Shown one piece after another: positions 10,491 to 20,700 of a stretch of DNA of 64,000 nt. Both the position numbers and the translations under genes were made by a program. The notes under the pieces were generated by a model. It ran no database searches. It was not told the origin of the DNA and saw only the letters and a program-made list of their open reading frames with translations. The DNA is taken from contig NC_134458.1 in NCBI RefSeq assembly GCF_047948215.1, positions 146,700,536 to 146,764,535 on the forward strand. Reading direction: 5' to 3'. This DNA is from Lycorma delicatula (taxonomy: Eukaryota > Arthropoda > Insecta > Hemiptera > Fulgoridae). The stretch's first letter is position 1. Each line of letters starts with the position of its first letter.

Positions 10491-11961
10491 CTCAACAAAT
10501 GCACCGATTTTAATGTTTTTTTTTATAAACATTTTTATTATTTTGTGGAAGATGTCTCTGTTGCTTCAATTGTTAAGTTTTTTTTGGTAAAATAAGTGGA
10601 ACATTCATGAAACGAGAAATTATTAACTTCTTAGCCGATTTTTAAATGTTTTTTATTTATTCAACGTTTCGTTGCTTAATGTTAGATTGTTGTAGTGTAA
10701 TAATAGCTAGATCTCATCTGATATTCAAATTATATCGTAAGAAATATCGAGAAAGTTCGATTGAAAATTTGTGTTAATTTAAATAGTATACATGTAAATA
10801 TGTGTAGTACATTTGATTTTATATTTTATAAATGAATGTATATATAAAAATTAAATGTAAAAAAATATTGCGTGTATTTATTACTACTACTAATTATGTA
10901 AATAGTAGACCTAGATTGCTTCCTATTGCATTTAAAAATTGAATTAATTGTCGATTGTAATTGCTTATGGAATGTTTAACCAGAGCCAAAAATAAAATTA
11001 CTGTTTTTAGCAATATCGGTAACCGACGTTTACTAGAATACTGTACATTGTGACTAATGCGTGACCTTACAATTTTCCCTCATATCCTTTTTTTTATATA
11101 TCTCGTCATTTTTTCTAACCGTAGTAGATTATACGTTACGTAAACATTAATGTTAATATTTTAAAAATATACAAAGAGAATCCATCAAGCGATAACTCAC
11201 TGGGCGAGAAATAACAATCGGCGGTCTTTCCAATGTTGGCCGCCATTTTGATACAGAAAATTTGGATGCAACATCGTTATAAATACGTAGTTTCGCTTAT
11301 TAGATAAAGAAACAACAAATTTATATAAAAAATTAGAAAACACGTTTAGTTGTAAGCACGTTACAGATAAAATGTCACAAGTTCGTATTATACATTAAAC
11401 AGGATCTCGTCTTGTTCAGTCAGTACATATTTACTTTCATTTATACAATTTATAATGGGAGTCTGAATAATGATAACTTGATTATTTTTGCGTGAACCAG
11501 CGACTATAAATTGATATAACCAAGCAGAAGATATAAAGAAATTTTTATATGGGGAAAATTTTAATTTAACTTTTTTGAATAAAACATTTGTGTAGTATTG
11601 TAGTTCAAGATATTAGACCCAAAACCAGCTTATAAAAAAGAACTCTAAAAACGATTATTATATTTGATAATTTATGAAAATGTTACCTTAAACGAACAAA
11701 ATTTGATAAAACAAAACGTTGCTTCAAAAAAAAAAACATGAACCACAATAAAAAAATGATATAAAAAATAAAATGCTCTTCCCCGGAAATTTATTCAGTT
11801 TTTTTATACGAAACAGCTAAAATATATGATTGAAGGATAGTGGGAAAATGAGAGATTTAAACCAATATTAACTATGCAAATACTCCTTCTTCTTTGTAAT
11901 AAAACGATTTAATTTAAAAATGTGTTTTAAAAAATGTAGAAGTATAATTTTTAAAAAAGTT

Positions 11962-11982
11962 CCCCCCCCCCTTTTTGGGGGG
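11962..11982. repeat. C10-T5-G6 hairpin
   Basis: Ten C, five T and six G in direct succession, able to fold into a G:C stem of up to 6 bp with a small loop. It stands out in AT-rich DNA. It could equally be a region prone to sequencing error. Confidence 0.85.
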
Positions 11983-12229
11983 TTTAAAAAAGATCAAACA
12001 CCATTAAAAAGTATTTTAGCTACCAAAGGCGCCCATAAAAAGAGAAATTATTGCAAAAGGTTGCTTCACGTGGTCTTATTCAGTCGGCCATACTCAAAAT
12101 AAATAAGTAATTAAATATAAAATAGTAAATTGTTATTCATTTTAATAATCAAGAATACATACAATAAATCATGTTTATCAAAAAAACCTGAAAATCAGAT
12201 TTTATAATACAGTAATAAACGTAGAGAAT

Positions 12230-12740
12230 TTATGTGCGTTAAGTGTTTAAACACGAAGAAAATTATGGAAACTATAGAATCAAAGGAAAGTAGAATAATT
12301 AAAAAAATATATTAGGTTCCGCAAAGGATAGAAACTTAGAAACAATGATATATATCAAAATATAAAAAAAATAACGGACATAATGAAAAAGCGAAGATTG
12401 ATGTTCTTTGTTCATCTTGTTAACTAAACAGATTAATTAATTAATTAATTAGTTTACTAAACAAATCCTCAATTTTTTCTATAATATGAAAAAAACAAAA
12501 TAAAGAAGTTAAAAACAGTCTTAAAATTAAAAAATAAACAGAAGAATATATTAAAAATAAACAACTTTTGAGACTAAGATTATGATGGTAGAGGGGTTTA
12601 AGAAATAAAGATCGGGAAAGAAAATTTGAAAATGAAATTGTAGAAAACGACCATATGCGGAGAAAATTAATAGGTACTGGGAAGAAAGAAACGGAAGAAA
12701 AGTAAAGGAAATTGGAACGTGATCGTAAAGTGGGAATCAA
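12230..12740 (+). pseudogene. 3' end of a decayed RTE-like LINE ORF
   Basis: Plus-strand translation with stops and frameshifts reads IMETIESKESRIIKKIY (about 12263-12313), IYQNIKKITDIMKKRRLMFF (about 12350-12408) with VHLV, TEEYIKNKQLLRLRL (about 12540-12580), and a basic end resembling RKLIGTGKKETEE. Order and spacing match the end of LINE ORFs of the same type as 20860-22560 (LENLEKKERKFIRNVLGP there). It is badly decayed. Assignment to an RTE-like clade is tentative. Confidence 0.55.
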
Positions 12741-13552
12741 AAAAGAAAAAAAAAATGTTAATTTTAATATTTATAATAAATTAGTAGTTTATAAAAAAAA
12801 ATTGTTTAGGAATGGTGGACAAAAAAACGCTTTCTTTAACATCTACAAGCCAAATCTAATTACGTTGATCGCATTATATAACAAAATACACATTTTCAAG
12901 TACAGAAAACATGCAAACATTAAAAAAAGAATCGATAAAAACAATTTTAAATCCTTTACAAGAAAATACTCACTCGTAATATAAAAATTAGTAATGAAAT
13001 TATAATTAATGAAAAAGTAAAATTTGCTCATGGTGTTTGGATTTATGAAATAATTTACATTAATTTAAATTATTTCAATTTATATTAATTTACGTATATT
13101 CAAACTAGTGCATCAAAAACGTTTTGGATATCTACCACAGGTTGTCACAACAGCAGAATATTTCGTCGCTCATATTAGTAACTAAGATACTAAACTACAT
13201 ATTTGTAATTAAAAAAAAGGAAATGTTAAATTTAATTCTCTAATAAAAAGTTCTGATAAAGCTACCGATTAGTAGGAAAGTACTGCACGCGGAAAGAAAA
13301 AAAGCAATAACTGAAAAAATTAATTTTATGAGTAATAATTTATCGTTTAATATTTATGCAGGCAAAAATATTTAAGTATCATAAATATTTATTATACAAC
13401 AATCACAAATACTGTTTTGTTTTTTTTTATTTTTTAAAGATAAGTGGTTGATAATATTTAAATGGTATTTACTAGGATCCCATAAAAGTCTCCTATTGCG
13501 TGGCATCTGATAATTTAAAACTACTGAAAGGAATTAATTTTTATCCATTTTT
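12741..13552. other. AT-rich anonymous DNA
   Basis: Lysine- and asparagine-rich short ORFs reflect AT content (for example 12712-12984). I see no gene and no clear repeat. Confidence 0.4.
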
Positions 13553-14240
13553 TACTTTCTTGTACGAAGTAAAGGAAGTATTGTGATCGCGAAAAATTTC
13601 GGTTTTCAGATTTCGACGGAAATATCCATTTTGACCATCCCTGAATCTATTTTCACTAGTTTCGGCGTGACGTATGTACCTCGAATAACTCAAAAACAAT
13701 TAGCCGTAGGAAGTTGAAATTCTGGATTTAGGATTGATTGTTGTAACATCTATTTGTGCACACTTCCCTTTTGATTGCAATCGAATGGACCAAAAGTGTC
13801 CGAAAAAGCCCAAAATCCAAAACAATTTGGATTTGGACTTTTTCTTAACTGTAGTGATAAGCCCCCATTGAGAGCTATTCAACGATATATCATAAGTGGT
13901 ACTTATTTTCATTGGTTCCACAGTTAAAATTTAAATTAATGAAATATTTGGATCGTACAAGGACAAGGGGAAGGCACATCGGTTCAAATCCGACTTCATC
14001 TCCTTTTTTTAACGTTTTTTGTATGTTTTTTGAATTTAAATATTTTGATTTATTAATAATTATTAACCTCCGATTGTAAAAAAAATTGCAATAAATAATT
14101 CAATAATAACAATTTTAAAAAAAATATGAAAAAATATTAGAAGTTTTTAATGAAATAAAATGTTATGTATTTTTCATTAAAAAAAAAGTGTATGTAATTT
14201 AATAGGCGTACAAGGAAGTCATATGGTGTCCACATCAGAT
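13553..14240 (+). repeat. dispersed repeat family B, copy 2 (most complete)
   Basis: Starts ACTTTCTTGTACGAAGTAAA, ends GGCGTACAAGGAAGT then ATGGTGTCCACATCAG. The interior includes GTATTGTGATCGCGAAAAAT, TCCATTTTGACCATCC, TAGTTTCGGCGTGACGTATG, CTTTTGATTGCAATCGA, TAAGCCCCCATTGAGAGC and GGCACATCGGTTCAAATCC (tRNA box-B-like). Length is about 690 bp. All three copies in the window are in the same orientation and share ends, so this is a defined element. The 73-aa minus-strand ORF at 13700-13921 is not shared intact and is not a gene. Confidence 0.8.
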
Positions 14241-15523
14241 TTTTTTTTACCGACTTTGCGAAGAAAAGTACGGTATTACTTTTGTTCGCGCGGTGGGATT
14301 GGGGGATGAAATTGAATTTTCTTTACGGTTTAAGGTGCGAGGAGTTAGCAAATACCATTCACTTAAAATGTAATTTAGCTCTGTGTAAACTTGTGGCTTG
14401 AAATTCACAAAACTATTTTATCAATTTCATTGAAATTGCTACGTACAAGTGTATCTGATGTACATGTGAAAATGTGATGAAGATTGATTAAATCGTTCTT
14501 CAGTTTCACTCAATTTAACGTCGACAACAGACAGCAAACCTCAATTTGAGGTTATGTTGACCTTGTATCGGTGTATTTTTTTATACAGGCTTATGCAGTG
14601 TTTCAGAGTGGTGAGGGGAAAAATAATTATATGAATAAAATAACGAAAAGTCGATCTTCTTGCGCAGAACTACGCAATAAGTTTTTAAAATTGCTGGACA
14701 AAATTTGTTATAAAATTTCTTTTTATGCAGTTGTAGTAATTATATAATTTTTTTCAATAATGATAATAAATTGTTTTTAATTTGAATAATAGTGATCAAG
14801 TCTAATCATAAATATGTAGTTTTTGCATCCTGTGTAACGTTTTTTATTTAATTCTTACTTTTAAATGTTTTATCGTCAGCGAACATGAGAATTGATTATA
14901 CAAGCTAAGGTGAGATTTTATTTTTATTTTTTTGTAAAATAATTATTAGGATTGCATGTAGAATTTCTATGTCGTTGAACTGTTGTAGACATAATTAATT
15001 GGTTCTCGTGACACGTAATAAGAGAAAAGTGAGACCTGGTAATAATGGAGACGTGATATATTCCTTTTACCTTTTACATGTTTTTACCCTATTGTTATTT
15101 TTAACTTTTTTCAAATAGCTTTATCTTCTCTTTTAAAACACGCAGTTCTTTTTATTCGTATAAATTTGTTTTGTTTTTTATAATGTTAGAAGGAATTGAC
15201 TTACTGTTACGTTACATTTGCTTTGATCGTATATTTTATTTTATGCATCGTTACTGTTGACGTCATAAACGCTGATGACGGTGATTTGCGTTATTGAAGA
15301 GTACTTAAATTATGAATATGTAATATGTATTTTTATTCAGTTTCTGTGTAAATTATGTGTATTTATACCTATAGTATATTGATGTAAATAATTTGTACAT
15401 AATCAACTATAATAACTTAAAATTAGATTTGTTACTAATCCATTAAATAACGTTCATCCTTTGTTGTTACATTAACAGGTATATAAGTATTGGTGATATA
15501 TTAATATTAAATGAAAAGAGAGT
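14241..15523. other. AT-rich anonymous DNA
   Basis: No credible gene. The start (TTTACCGACTTTGCGAAGAA to about 14300) is a little GC-richer and could be a fragment of another repeat, but I found no second copy. An ACCTCAATTTGAGGT palindrome lies near 14540. Confidence 0.4.
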
Positions 15524-15745
15524 TCCGATCTCCGTGGCGAAGTGATAGCGTCTCGGCCGTCTGGAGGTCCCGGACGAGCCCCGTTCAGCGTGGCATTTTT
15601 CATAAGCTACAAATACTTAACTCCCATATCCCACCAATATGGAATGGAATGCAAAGTTGGCAGGAGTCTATTACTCCCTACTTTATCGCAGAACCTGGAC
15701 AGAGTCCCTTGCTGCTGGATCATTCTAATCGGGCTTGTTTTTAAA
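15524..15745 (+). repeat. tRNA-derived SINE, family D, copy 1
   Basis: CGATCTCCGTGGCGAAGTGA with TAGCGTCTCGGCCGTCTGGA and GGTCCCGG forms a tRNA-like head with box A. The family continues with GTGGCATTTTTCATA and AGCTACAAATACTTAACTC. The copy at 58276-58430 shares GGCG(A/C)GAGTGGTAGCGTCTC-like sequence, GGAGGTCC and GGCATTTTTCA. Box B is degraded here. It ends next to the A tail of the Jockey element. Confidence 0.7.
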
Positions 15746-15776
15746 AGGGTTATTTTTTTTATTTTTTTTTTTTTTA

Positions 15777-16285
15777 TCTCGGATCTAATTTTTCAAGTTT
15801 TGTCTATTATTATTTTAGTGAATTTAAGACGGATTTAATTGCATTCCAATCCGTTGTTAAACCAGCGTTATCGAACCCATTTCATGGGCCGACCGCGGAA
15901 GGCTAGGCTTATAAAGCCTGTCCTCCCGACGTAATTCCCCTTCAGACCGTCCACTGAAGTCCTTTCGGTGCTAACTCTTTAATAGGCTAGCAGGAATACG
16001 CCACAACGGGGCACTAGCTATAAGGAGAGAGCAATGCGTCCCCTTTTCCGGAGGAGTCGCAATTGCTGGGATATTTTGTCTTACTGTAAGTTTTTTTTTA
16101 AATTTAGACCGCGTTTTTGTTTTATGCGCGACTTACCGTGTTTGACGTCTTCAAACTATATAACTCGCGAAAACTTTTCACTCGCGACCCCGGAAACGCG
16201 TCTGACGCACTATTCCGTTTATGGCTCATGCGATATGGAGGCCCCTAAGCCTGGTTTGTCGATTTTCGGCTACCGCACCGCACCA
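15777..16285 (-). other. 3' UTR of the Jockey element
   Basis: Non-coding stretch between the ORF2 stop (TGA at 16288-16286) and the A tail. On the plus strand it includes CCATTTCATGGGCCGACCGC and GGAAGGCTAGGCTTATAAAG, and a T-rich piece near 16090. Its position supplies the sequence that the element's own reverse transcriptase would recognise, but no structure is proven. The 184-aa plus-strand ORF at 16034-16588 is antisense and not a gene. Confidence 0.7.
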
Positions 16286-18991
16286 TCACGGTGGTTCGTC
16301 CAGTACGGCGTGAGGCCGCTTCCTTACAACTGTCGGAGTTGGGTCCTCTCGGCAGATGTCCCGAAGATGACTGTGTTCGGACACAGCCGCTCTCCCGAAC
16401 AGTCTGCGCGCCTGCGCCACCCCCACCTCGGACACGGATTGAAATCTCGCATCAGATCGGAGAGTGGCGTTCCTGACGAACCACGGAGCTCCAAAGATCG
16501 TCCGCAACGCGATGTTTTGGACGGCCTCGATCTTCTTTTGAAGCGAGGAGCTCAACACTGCCCCCCATGCCGGGTAAGCATATGTTAGAATCGGCAGTAC
16601 GTACAGCCGAAAAATGAGGAGCTTAGTTGCCAGTGGGTACGGGCTGGCACTGTTCAGCACTGGGTATAGCGAGGCTCTGGCGGCCTTAGCCCTCCGGGTC
16701 GCATAATTTACATGTTCGCCGAAGGTAAGCCGCCTGTCCAACACCACCCCCAGGTACTTAACTGTTTTCTCAAAAGGGATTTTCTCCCCTGAGATTTCCA
16801 GCTCTCTGGTCGGTTTTCGTGTCTTGCATGTGAACATCACGGCCACCGATTTTTCACCGTTGACCCTGATTCTCCACATGTCGAGCCACGGTTCCACTAA
16901 GTCCAGCTGCCTTTGGAGCCTCCGGACCGCGTAATCCACATTTGCGGATTCGTAGAAATATGCCGTGTCGTCTGCGTAAAGGGCCGTTTTGACCCCTTCC
17001 GACAGCGGCATATCGTTCACGTACAAAGTGTACAAGAACGGGGAAAGTACTGCTCCTTGGGGAACCCCAGCGGCTATTTCTCTGGTAGAGGAAATCGTTT
17101 CCCCTACGCGCACGACAAAATGTCGGTCTAGCAGATATGACCGCATCAGTCTGACATAGCGGTACGGGATCGCCGATCGCGCTAGCTTATAAAGCAGCCC
17201 GCTATGCCAAACTTTGTCAAAGGCCTTGGCCACATCCAGAAAAACGGCTGCAGTCACCCGTTTCCTGTTCAGGCCTCCGACAAGGTCGTCTATTATTTTT
17301 ACCAGTTGGAGGGTGGTTGAGTGACCCTCCCTGAACCCAAATTGCTCGGGCCGCACTTCTCCCTCCATGTATCGCCTCAGTTTTTCGAGAAAAATCCTCT
17401 CGAACAACTTAGACAATACCGGTAACAGGGAGATTGGCCTATAATTCCGTGGGAAAAGTAAACTTTTCCCCGGTTTGGGTAAACATACGACTTTGGCCGT
17501 TTTCCAACAATTCGGGAAATATCCAACGTACAAAATGGACGTGAATATCACCGAAATTGCTGTAATCACGGAGGCCGGTATGTTCCGGAATGCACGGGCG
17601 CTGATCCCGTCGACACCCGGGGCCTTGTCGGGGCTTGTGGCCTTAATGGCTGCGGAAACTTCCGCTTCAGTGACTTGGTCAATCTCTAGAGGGGCGTCCT
17701 CCACCTGTGAGAAATAATCTACAAGAAAGGATTCCACCTCGGTTGTGTGCTCGTCGTTCGGGGAGGGAGGGGGGTTTGGAGTGAACTGCTCCTCCAAGGT
17801 ATCGGCGAATACCTCGGCCCTCTCCGCCTCCGAGTATGCAAGAAAACCTCGCTGCCCCACAACCGGATGGCGAGGCTTCTTCCCTTCTCGCAGTCTCCTG
17901 TTCAACCTGAACACCGAGGAGATGTCGTCAGAGACCGAGGCGAGGTATTCGTTCCACGAATCCTCTCGATGGCTTGTCAGCAGTTGTTTTACCCTGTCCG
18001 TTTGATTATAAAAGGCCCGCTTATCAGCGGGGGACAGGGTGATTCGATATCTCCTCCTCAGTCGTCGTTTCTCCGTTATGGCTTCGGAGATATGAGGAGG
18101 GAGGTCGTTTCGAACAACTGCTCGAGTTTTGGCCGATGAGCTGCCTGCCAGGGCCTCGGTCATTGACGACGTGACGCGCCCGACAGTGTCGTCGATTTCC
18201 TCCGGGGTGTTCAGGAGCTCAGGATTTACCGGCCTGTACTCCCGCTGGAGGGTCTCGTAGAACCTTTTCCAGTTGACTGACCTTCGGGGTATAGGCGGGG
18301 GATCTCGGCCACCCCCTGCCTGACCTAGTTCCAACAGGACAGGGGAATGGTCCGAGCTGAGGTCTTCTATCGTTTCAATCATGAATGGGAGGGTACCCCC
18401 CTTCATGACTGCGATATCCAGCACGTCAGGCCTAGATCTGCCTGAGCGATGCACGAACGTGGGCACCTCAGGGCCTACGACGACCAAGCGGCGGGCTCTC
18501 GCCCTTTCGTACAGCAATCTGCCATTCGGATTTGTCAGAATGCTGTTCCATGACACGTGTTTGGCATTGAGGTCGCCCATGAGTATCACGGGCCCATCCC
18601 AATTTTCCAGCACGGCATCCAGATCTGCGCCGGTTACCGCGTCGTTCGGCTTGCTATAAGCCGAAACCAGCCGATACACCGTGCCCAGATGCTCCACATG
18701 CACACACGTTTGCTCCATCACGTTTGTATGAAGAACAACGCGCGTATGCATGTGGCGTCTGTGGACTAAAACCGCAGTTCCACCAGAGGTGCGAGATCCG
18801 GGTCGAACTGGCCTATCCGTCCTATATGTAAAATAGTTCCGAAGGGTCAGTTGCTTGTTTGGGTTCAAGCACGTCTCAGACAACAGTATCACGTCTATCA
18901 GTAGATCCTCGGCCAGACGGCATAGTTCCTCCGTCCGGCCTACTACTGAGTTGGCGTTCCACTGCAAGAGTCTGAGGGTGGGCCTAACCAT
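16286..18991 (-). CDS. Jockey ORF2: AP-like endonuclease plus reverse transcriptase
   Basis: This 901-aa protein nicks target DNA and copies the element RNA onto the nick (target-primed reverse transcription). The N-terminal APE-type endonuclease spans about residues 7-220: QWNAN (N12, N14), SET with E39, GDLNAKH with D140 and N142, RPDVLDIAV with D189 and D192, and SSDHSPV with D214 and H215. These match the family's metal-binding and catalytic positions. The reverse transcriptase spans about 440-720: SPDKAPGVDGI (453-463), NYRPISLL (516-523), FLDVAKAFDKVWH (584-596, catalytic D586), GVPQGAVLSP (642-651), YADD (672-675, D674 and D675) and KYLGV (745-749). The rest is a thumb-like and C-terminal region without RNase H, as in Jockey. 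Length is typical. The start ATG overlaps the ORF1 stop by 8 nt, which favours termination-reinitiation. No stop, frameshift or lost catalytic residue is visible, so the protein may be active. Confidence 0.93.
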   Translation of the reverse strand: MVRPTLRLLQWNANSVVGRTEELCRLAEDLLIDVILLSETCLNPNKQLTLRNYFTYRTDRPVRPGSRTSGGTAVLVHRRHMHTRVVLHTNVMEQTCVHVEHLGTVYRLVSAYSKPNDAVTGADLDAVLENWDGPVILMGDLNAKHVSWNSILTNPNGRLLYERARARRLVVVGPEVPTFVHRSGRSRPDVLDIAVMKGGTLPFMIETIEDLSSDHSPVLLELGQAGGGRDPPPIPRRSVNWKRFYETLQREYRPVNPELLNTPEEIDDTVGRVTSSMTEALAGSSSAKTRAVVRNDLPPHISEAITEKRRLRRRYRITLSPADKRAFYNQTDRVKQLLTSHREDSWNEYLASVSDDISSVFRLNRRLREGKKPRHPVVGQRGFLAYSEAERAEVFADTLEEQFTPNPPPSPNDEHTTEVESFLVDYFSQVEDAPLEIDQVTEAEVSAAIKATSPDKAPGVDGISARAFRNIPASVITAISVIFTSILYVGYFPNCWKTAKVVCLPKPGKSLLFPRNYRPISLLPVLSKLFERIFLEKLRRYMEGEVRPEQFGFREGHSTTLQLVKIIDDLVGGLNRKRVTAAVFLDVAKAFDKVWHSGLLYKLARSAIPYRYVRLMRSYLLDRHFVVRVGETISSTREIAAGVPQGAVLSPFLYTLYVNDMPLSEGVKTALYADDTAYFYESANVDYAVRRLQRQLDLVEPWLDMWRIRVNGEKSVAVMFTCKTRKPTRELEISGEKIPFEKTVKYLGVVLDRRLTFGEHVNYATRRAKAARASLYPVLNSASPYPLATKLLIFRLYVLPILTYAYPAWGAVLSSSLQKKIEAVQNIALRTIFGAPWFVRNATLRSDARFQSVSEVGVAQARRLFGRAAVSEHSHLRDICREDPTPTVVRKRPHAVLDEPP

Positions 18992-20222
18992 ACCTTGACA
19001 GTACAGCCATGAGGCACTCTATTAAGGACTGAATACAGTCCTTGAGAGATTTTGCCTGGAGCAGGCGTGGCAAAACCATCATGATATCTGGCAGGATATC
19101 CTTCACTGTCATCTGCGACAGGAAGTCCATGCCAGTGGTCTCCAACGGGGTAGCCGGTTTCGGATTGCCGCTGGGGGTGCCTTTTGGCGCGGCCGCCCTT
19201 TTGGTGGGGCGCGGGGCCACAGGGGCCGCGGTGTTTTTAACAGCCTGCTTGGCCTTCCCAGCCGGAGCAGGCTTTGCCTTTCCCGTCGAGGAAGGCTTGG
19301 CCTTCTTCGCCGGGGCCGGCTTTGCCTTTCCCGTCGAGGAAGGCTTGGCCTTCTTCTGCTCCTTATAATAGGGGCAGCCCCTGTAATTGGCCGGATGTGG
19401 CCCCTTACAGTTGACGCATGAGGCTGGTTCCTCACGCGGCTTGACGCAGGCAGAAGTGTCGTGGTTTCCACCACACTTTACGCATTGCTGGGCCCTCTGG
19501 CAGTAATTGGACGAGTGTCCAAATTTCTGGCATCTGTGGCACTGGGGTGGCCCCCCTCGTGACACAAATGCAGTCACTGCGACCTTGCAGTAAAAAATAC
19601 TGCCAAGGTCATAAATGGCCCGGGCCAAAGGGGTCCTCTTAAGGGCCACTAGGCAGGTCGGGGTTTCCCGACCGTCCCTTGTGAGGAGCTTCTTAACCGA
19701 AACCACCTCATAGCCAAGGGAGGTCAGTTCCTCCCTTACTTCCTCCGGGGCAGCCCCATAGGGGATCCCCCGTATAACCACCTTCAGCTCCCTGTCCTTC
19801 GGGAGCTGAAAGGAGTGAAAGGCGATTCCCTTCGAGTGCAGAAAACTCTGCACCGCCCGGTAATCCGCCTCGCTGCCCAGCTGCAGCCTTATCGAGAGTC
19901 CGGTGCTTTTAGCCACCAGGCGCCCCCCAATCCTCGACTTTATGTCCCTCGCCAATGCTGGCCACTCTTTCGGGCAGTCCAGCATTATCGGCGGGATTTT
20001 CTCCCGCCTGACGGTAGCAGGCTGTGATGGGGCCCCATCATCAGCCTGCGAGTTGGCGGCTGCTGCAGCCTTGCTACAGCCCGCTACGGGCTCCGCCTCC
20101 ATAGGAGGCGCGGAGTCCCGGCGTTTCTGGCGCTTCCTAGCGCCAGACCCGCTTTCCTCTCCACCGTCGGACAGTTCCGTGGTGGGAGAACGGGGTGGAG
20201 GAGGCCTTATTTTTCCTTCCAT
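18984..20222 (-). CDS. Jockey ORF1: gag-like nucleic-acid-binding protein
   Basis: This 412-aa protein would bind element RNA, form the ribonucleoprotein and act as a nucleic-acid chaperone. Residues 1-80 are polar and low-complexity, with a basic stretch (ARKRQKRR, 28-35). About 143-220 is a folded region placed like the pre-zinc-knuckle domain of insect LINE ORF1 proteins (LKVVIRGIPYG, 146-156). Three zinc knuckles follow: C228-C231-H236-C241 (CHRCQKFGHSSNYC), C247-C250-H254-C259 (CVKCGGNHDTSAC) and C269-C272-H276-C283, the last with wider spacing. Residues 285-355 are rich in Lys, Pro and Ala and hold a duplicated AKPSSTGKAKPAPA (292-305, 308-321). The C-terminus is predicted helical. The ORF is intact. 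The start is the first ATG after a 5' UTR of about 0.48 kb, and the protein ends in an ATGGTTAG overlap with ORF2. Confidence 0.92.
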   Translation of the reverse strand: MEGKIRPPPPRSPTTELSDGGEESGSGARKRQKRRDSAPPMEAEPVAGCSKAAAAANSQADDGAPSQPATVRREKIPPIMLDCPKEWPALARDIKSRIGGRLVAKSTGLSIRLQLGSEADYRAVQSFLHSKGIAFHSFQLPKDRELKVVIRGIPYGAAPEEVREELTSLGYEVVSVKKLLTRDGRETPTCLVALKRTPLARAIYDLGSIFYCKVAVTAFVSRGGPPQCHRCQKFGHSSNYCQRAQQCVKCGGNHDTSACVKPREEPASCVNCKGPHPANYRGCPYYKEQKKAKPSSTGKAKPAPAKKAKPSSTGKAKPAPAGKAKQAVKNTAAPVAPRPTKRAAAPKGTPSGNPKPATPLETTGMDFLSQMTVKDILPDIMMVLPRLLQAKSLKDCIQSLIECLMAVLSRYG

Positions 20223-20700
20223 TGAGGAAAATAAGGAAGAAAAATTTAAAAATTAAAATTAAACTTAATTTACACTTCTTAATCTACACTTGCTGTAAAA
20301 TAAAATCACTGACAAGAAAATCAATTAAAAAATAAAATTATTTTAAAAGTAGCACAATAGTCCTATAATAATAGGCTATTTACTTAACGTATTCACAATG
20401 ACTACAAGAGTTCACTTTACATTATTAGAAATATTGAATAGTATAAAAGTAAAATTAAGAAAAGGATTATCCTTTTCTTAATGTGACTGGCCTGTAGTCC
20501 AGGTAGCTGGCCGCCCGGCTGATGTCCTAGCAGACCCTTCTCACATTTTCTGGCGACGCAGGTAGAAGAACTGTTGAACACCTGGCTGGACTGGTTACAA
20601 CTGACAATTCACAGAGCACAACAAAACACAACCTTTCACTACAAGAGCCAAGGATGGAATCCGCCCCCACCAATAAGGTTCGAGCTTACGTGGCGATATT
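20223..20700 (-). promoter_or_regulatory. 5' UTR and probable internal promoter region of the Jockey element
   Basis: The non-coding stretch upstream of ORF1. Full-length Jockey elements carry a Pol II promoter inside their 5' UTR, which is known biology of the family. Here I see only the position and a GC-richer outer part (20490-20690) against an AT-rich inner part. An AAGAAAAGGAT...ATCCTTTTCTT inverted repeat (about 20457-20480) could form a hairpin. The 5' boundary is not fixed by a target-site duplication. Confidence 0.55.

Larger units (their letters stand above)
10106..12229. other. AT-rich anonymous DNA
   Basis: About 2.1 kb without a credible gene. It contains a tRNA-like SINE remnant (10395-10490) and a C-run/G-run hairpin (11962-11982). 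The rest is AT-rich. Confidence 0.4.
15754..20700 (-). mobile_element. full-length Jockey-type non-LTR retrotransposon with two intact ORFs
   Basis: In minus-strand order the element has a 5' UTR of about 0.48 kb, ORF1 (gag-like, zinc knuckles), ORF2 (endonuclease and reverse transcriptase), a 3' UTR of about 0.5 kb, and an A-rich tail seen as a T run near 15754-15776 on the plus strand. There is no RNase H domain after the RT and there are no LTRs, which fits the Jockey clade. Both ORFs are open from end to end, unlike every other element in the window. GC content is visibly higher than in the flanks. I could not find a convincing target-site duplication, so the outer borders, especially the 5' border near 20700, are approximate. 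Confidence 0.88.

Noticed and set aside
12441..12740. 99-aa minus-strand ORF
   Set aside because: Antisense to the decayed LINE end on the plus strand.
13700..13921. 73-aa ORF inside family B
   Set aside because: Not preserved as an open frame in the other two copies of the repeat.
16034..16588. 184-aa plus-strand ORF
   Set aside because: Antisense to the Jockey 3' UTR and ORF2 end. It has no domain and reflects the GC-rich element's open opposite frame.
17747..18139. 130-aa plus-strand ORF and its neighbours within ORF2
   Set aside because: Shadow frames of the intact reverse transcriptase gene.
19109..19474. 121-aa Arg/Pro-rich minus-strand ORF
   Set aside because: Alternative frame of the ORF1 zinc-knuckle and Lys-rich region.
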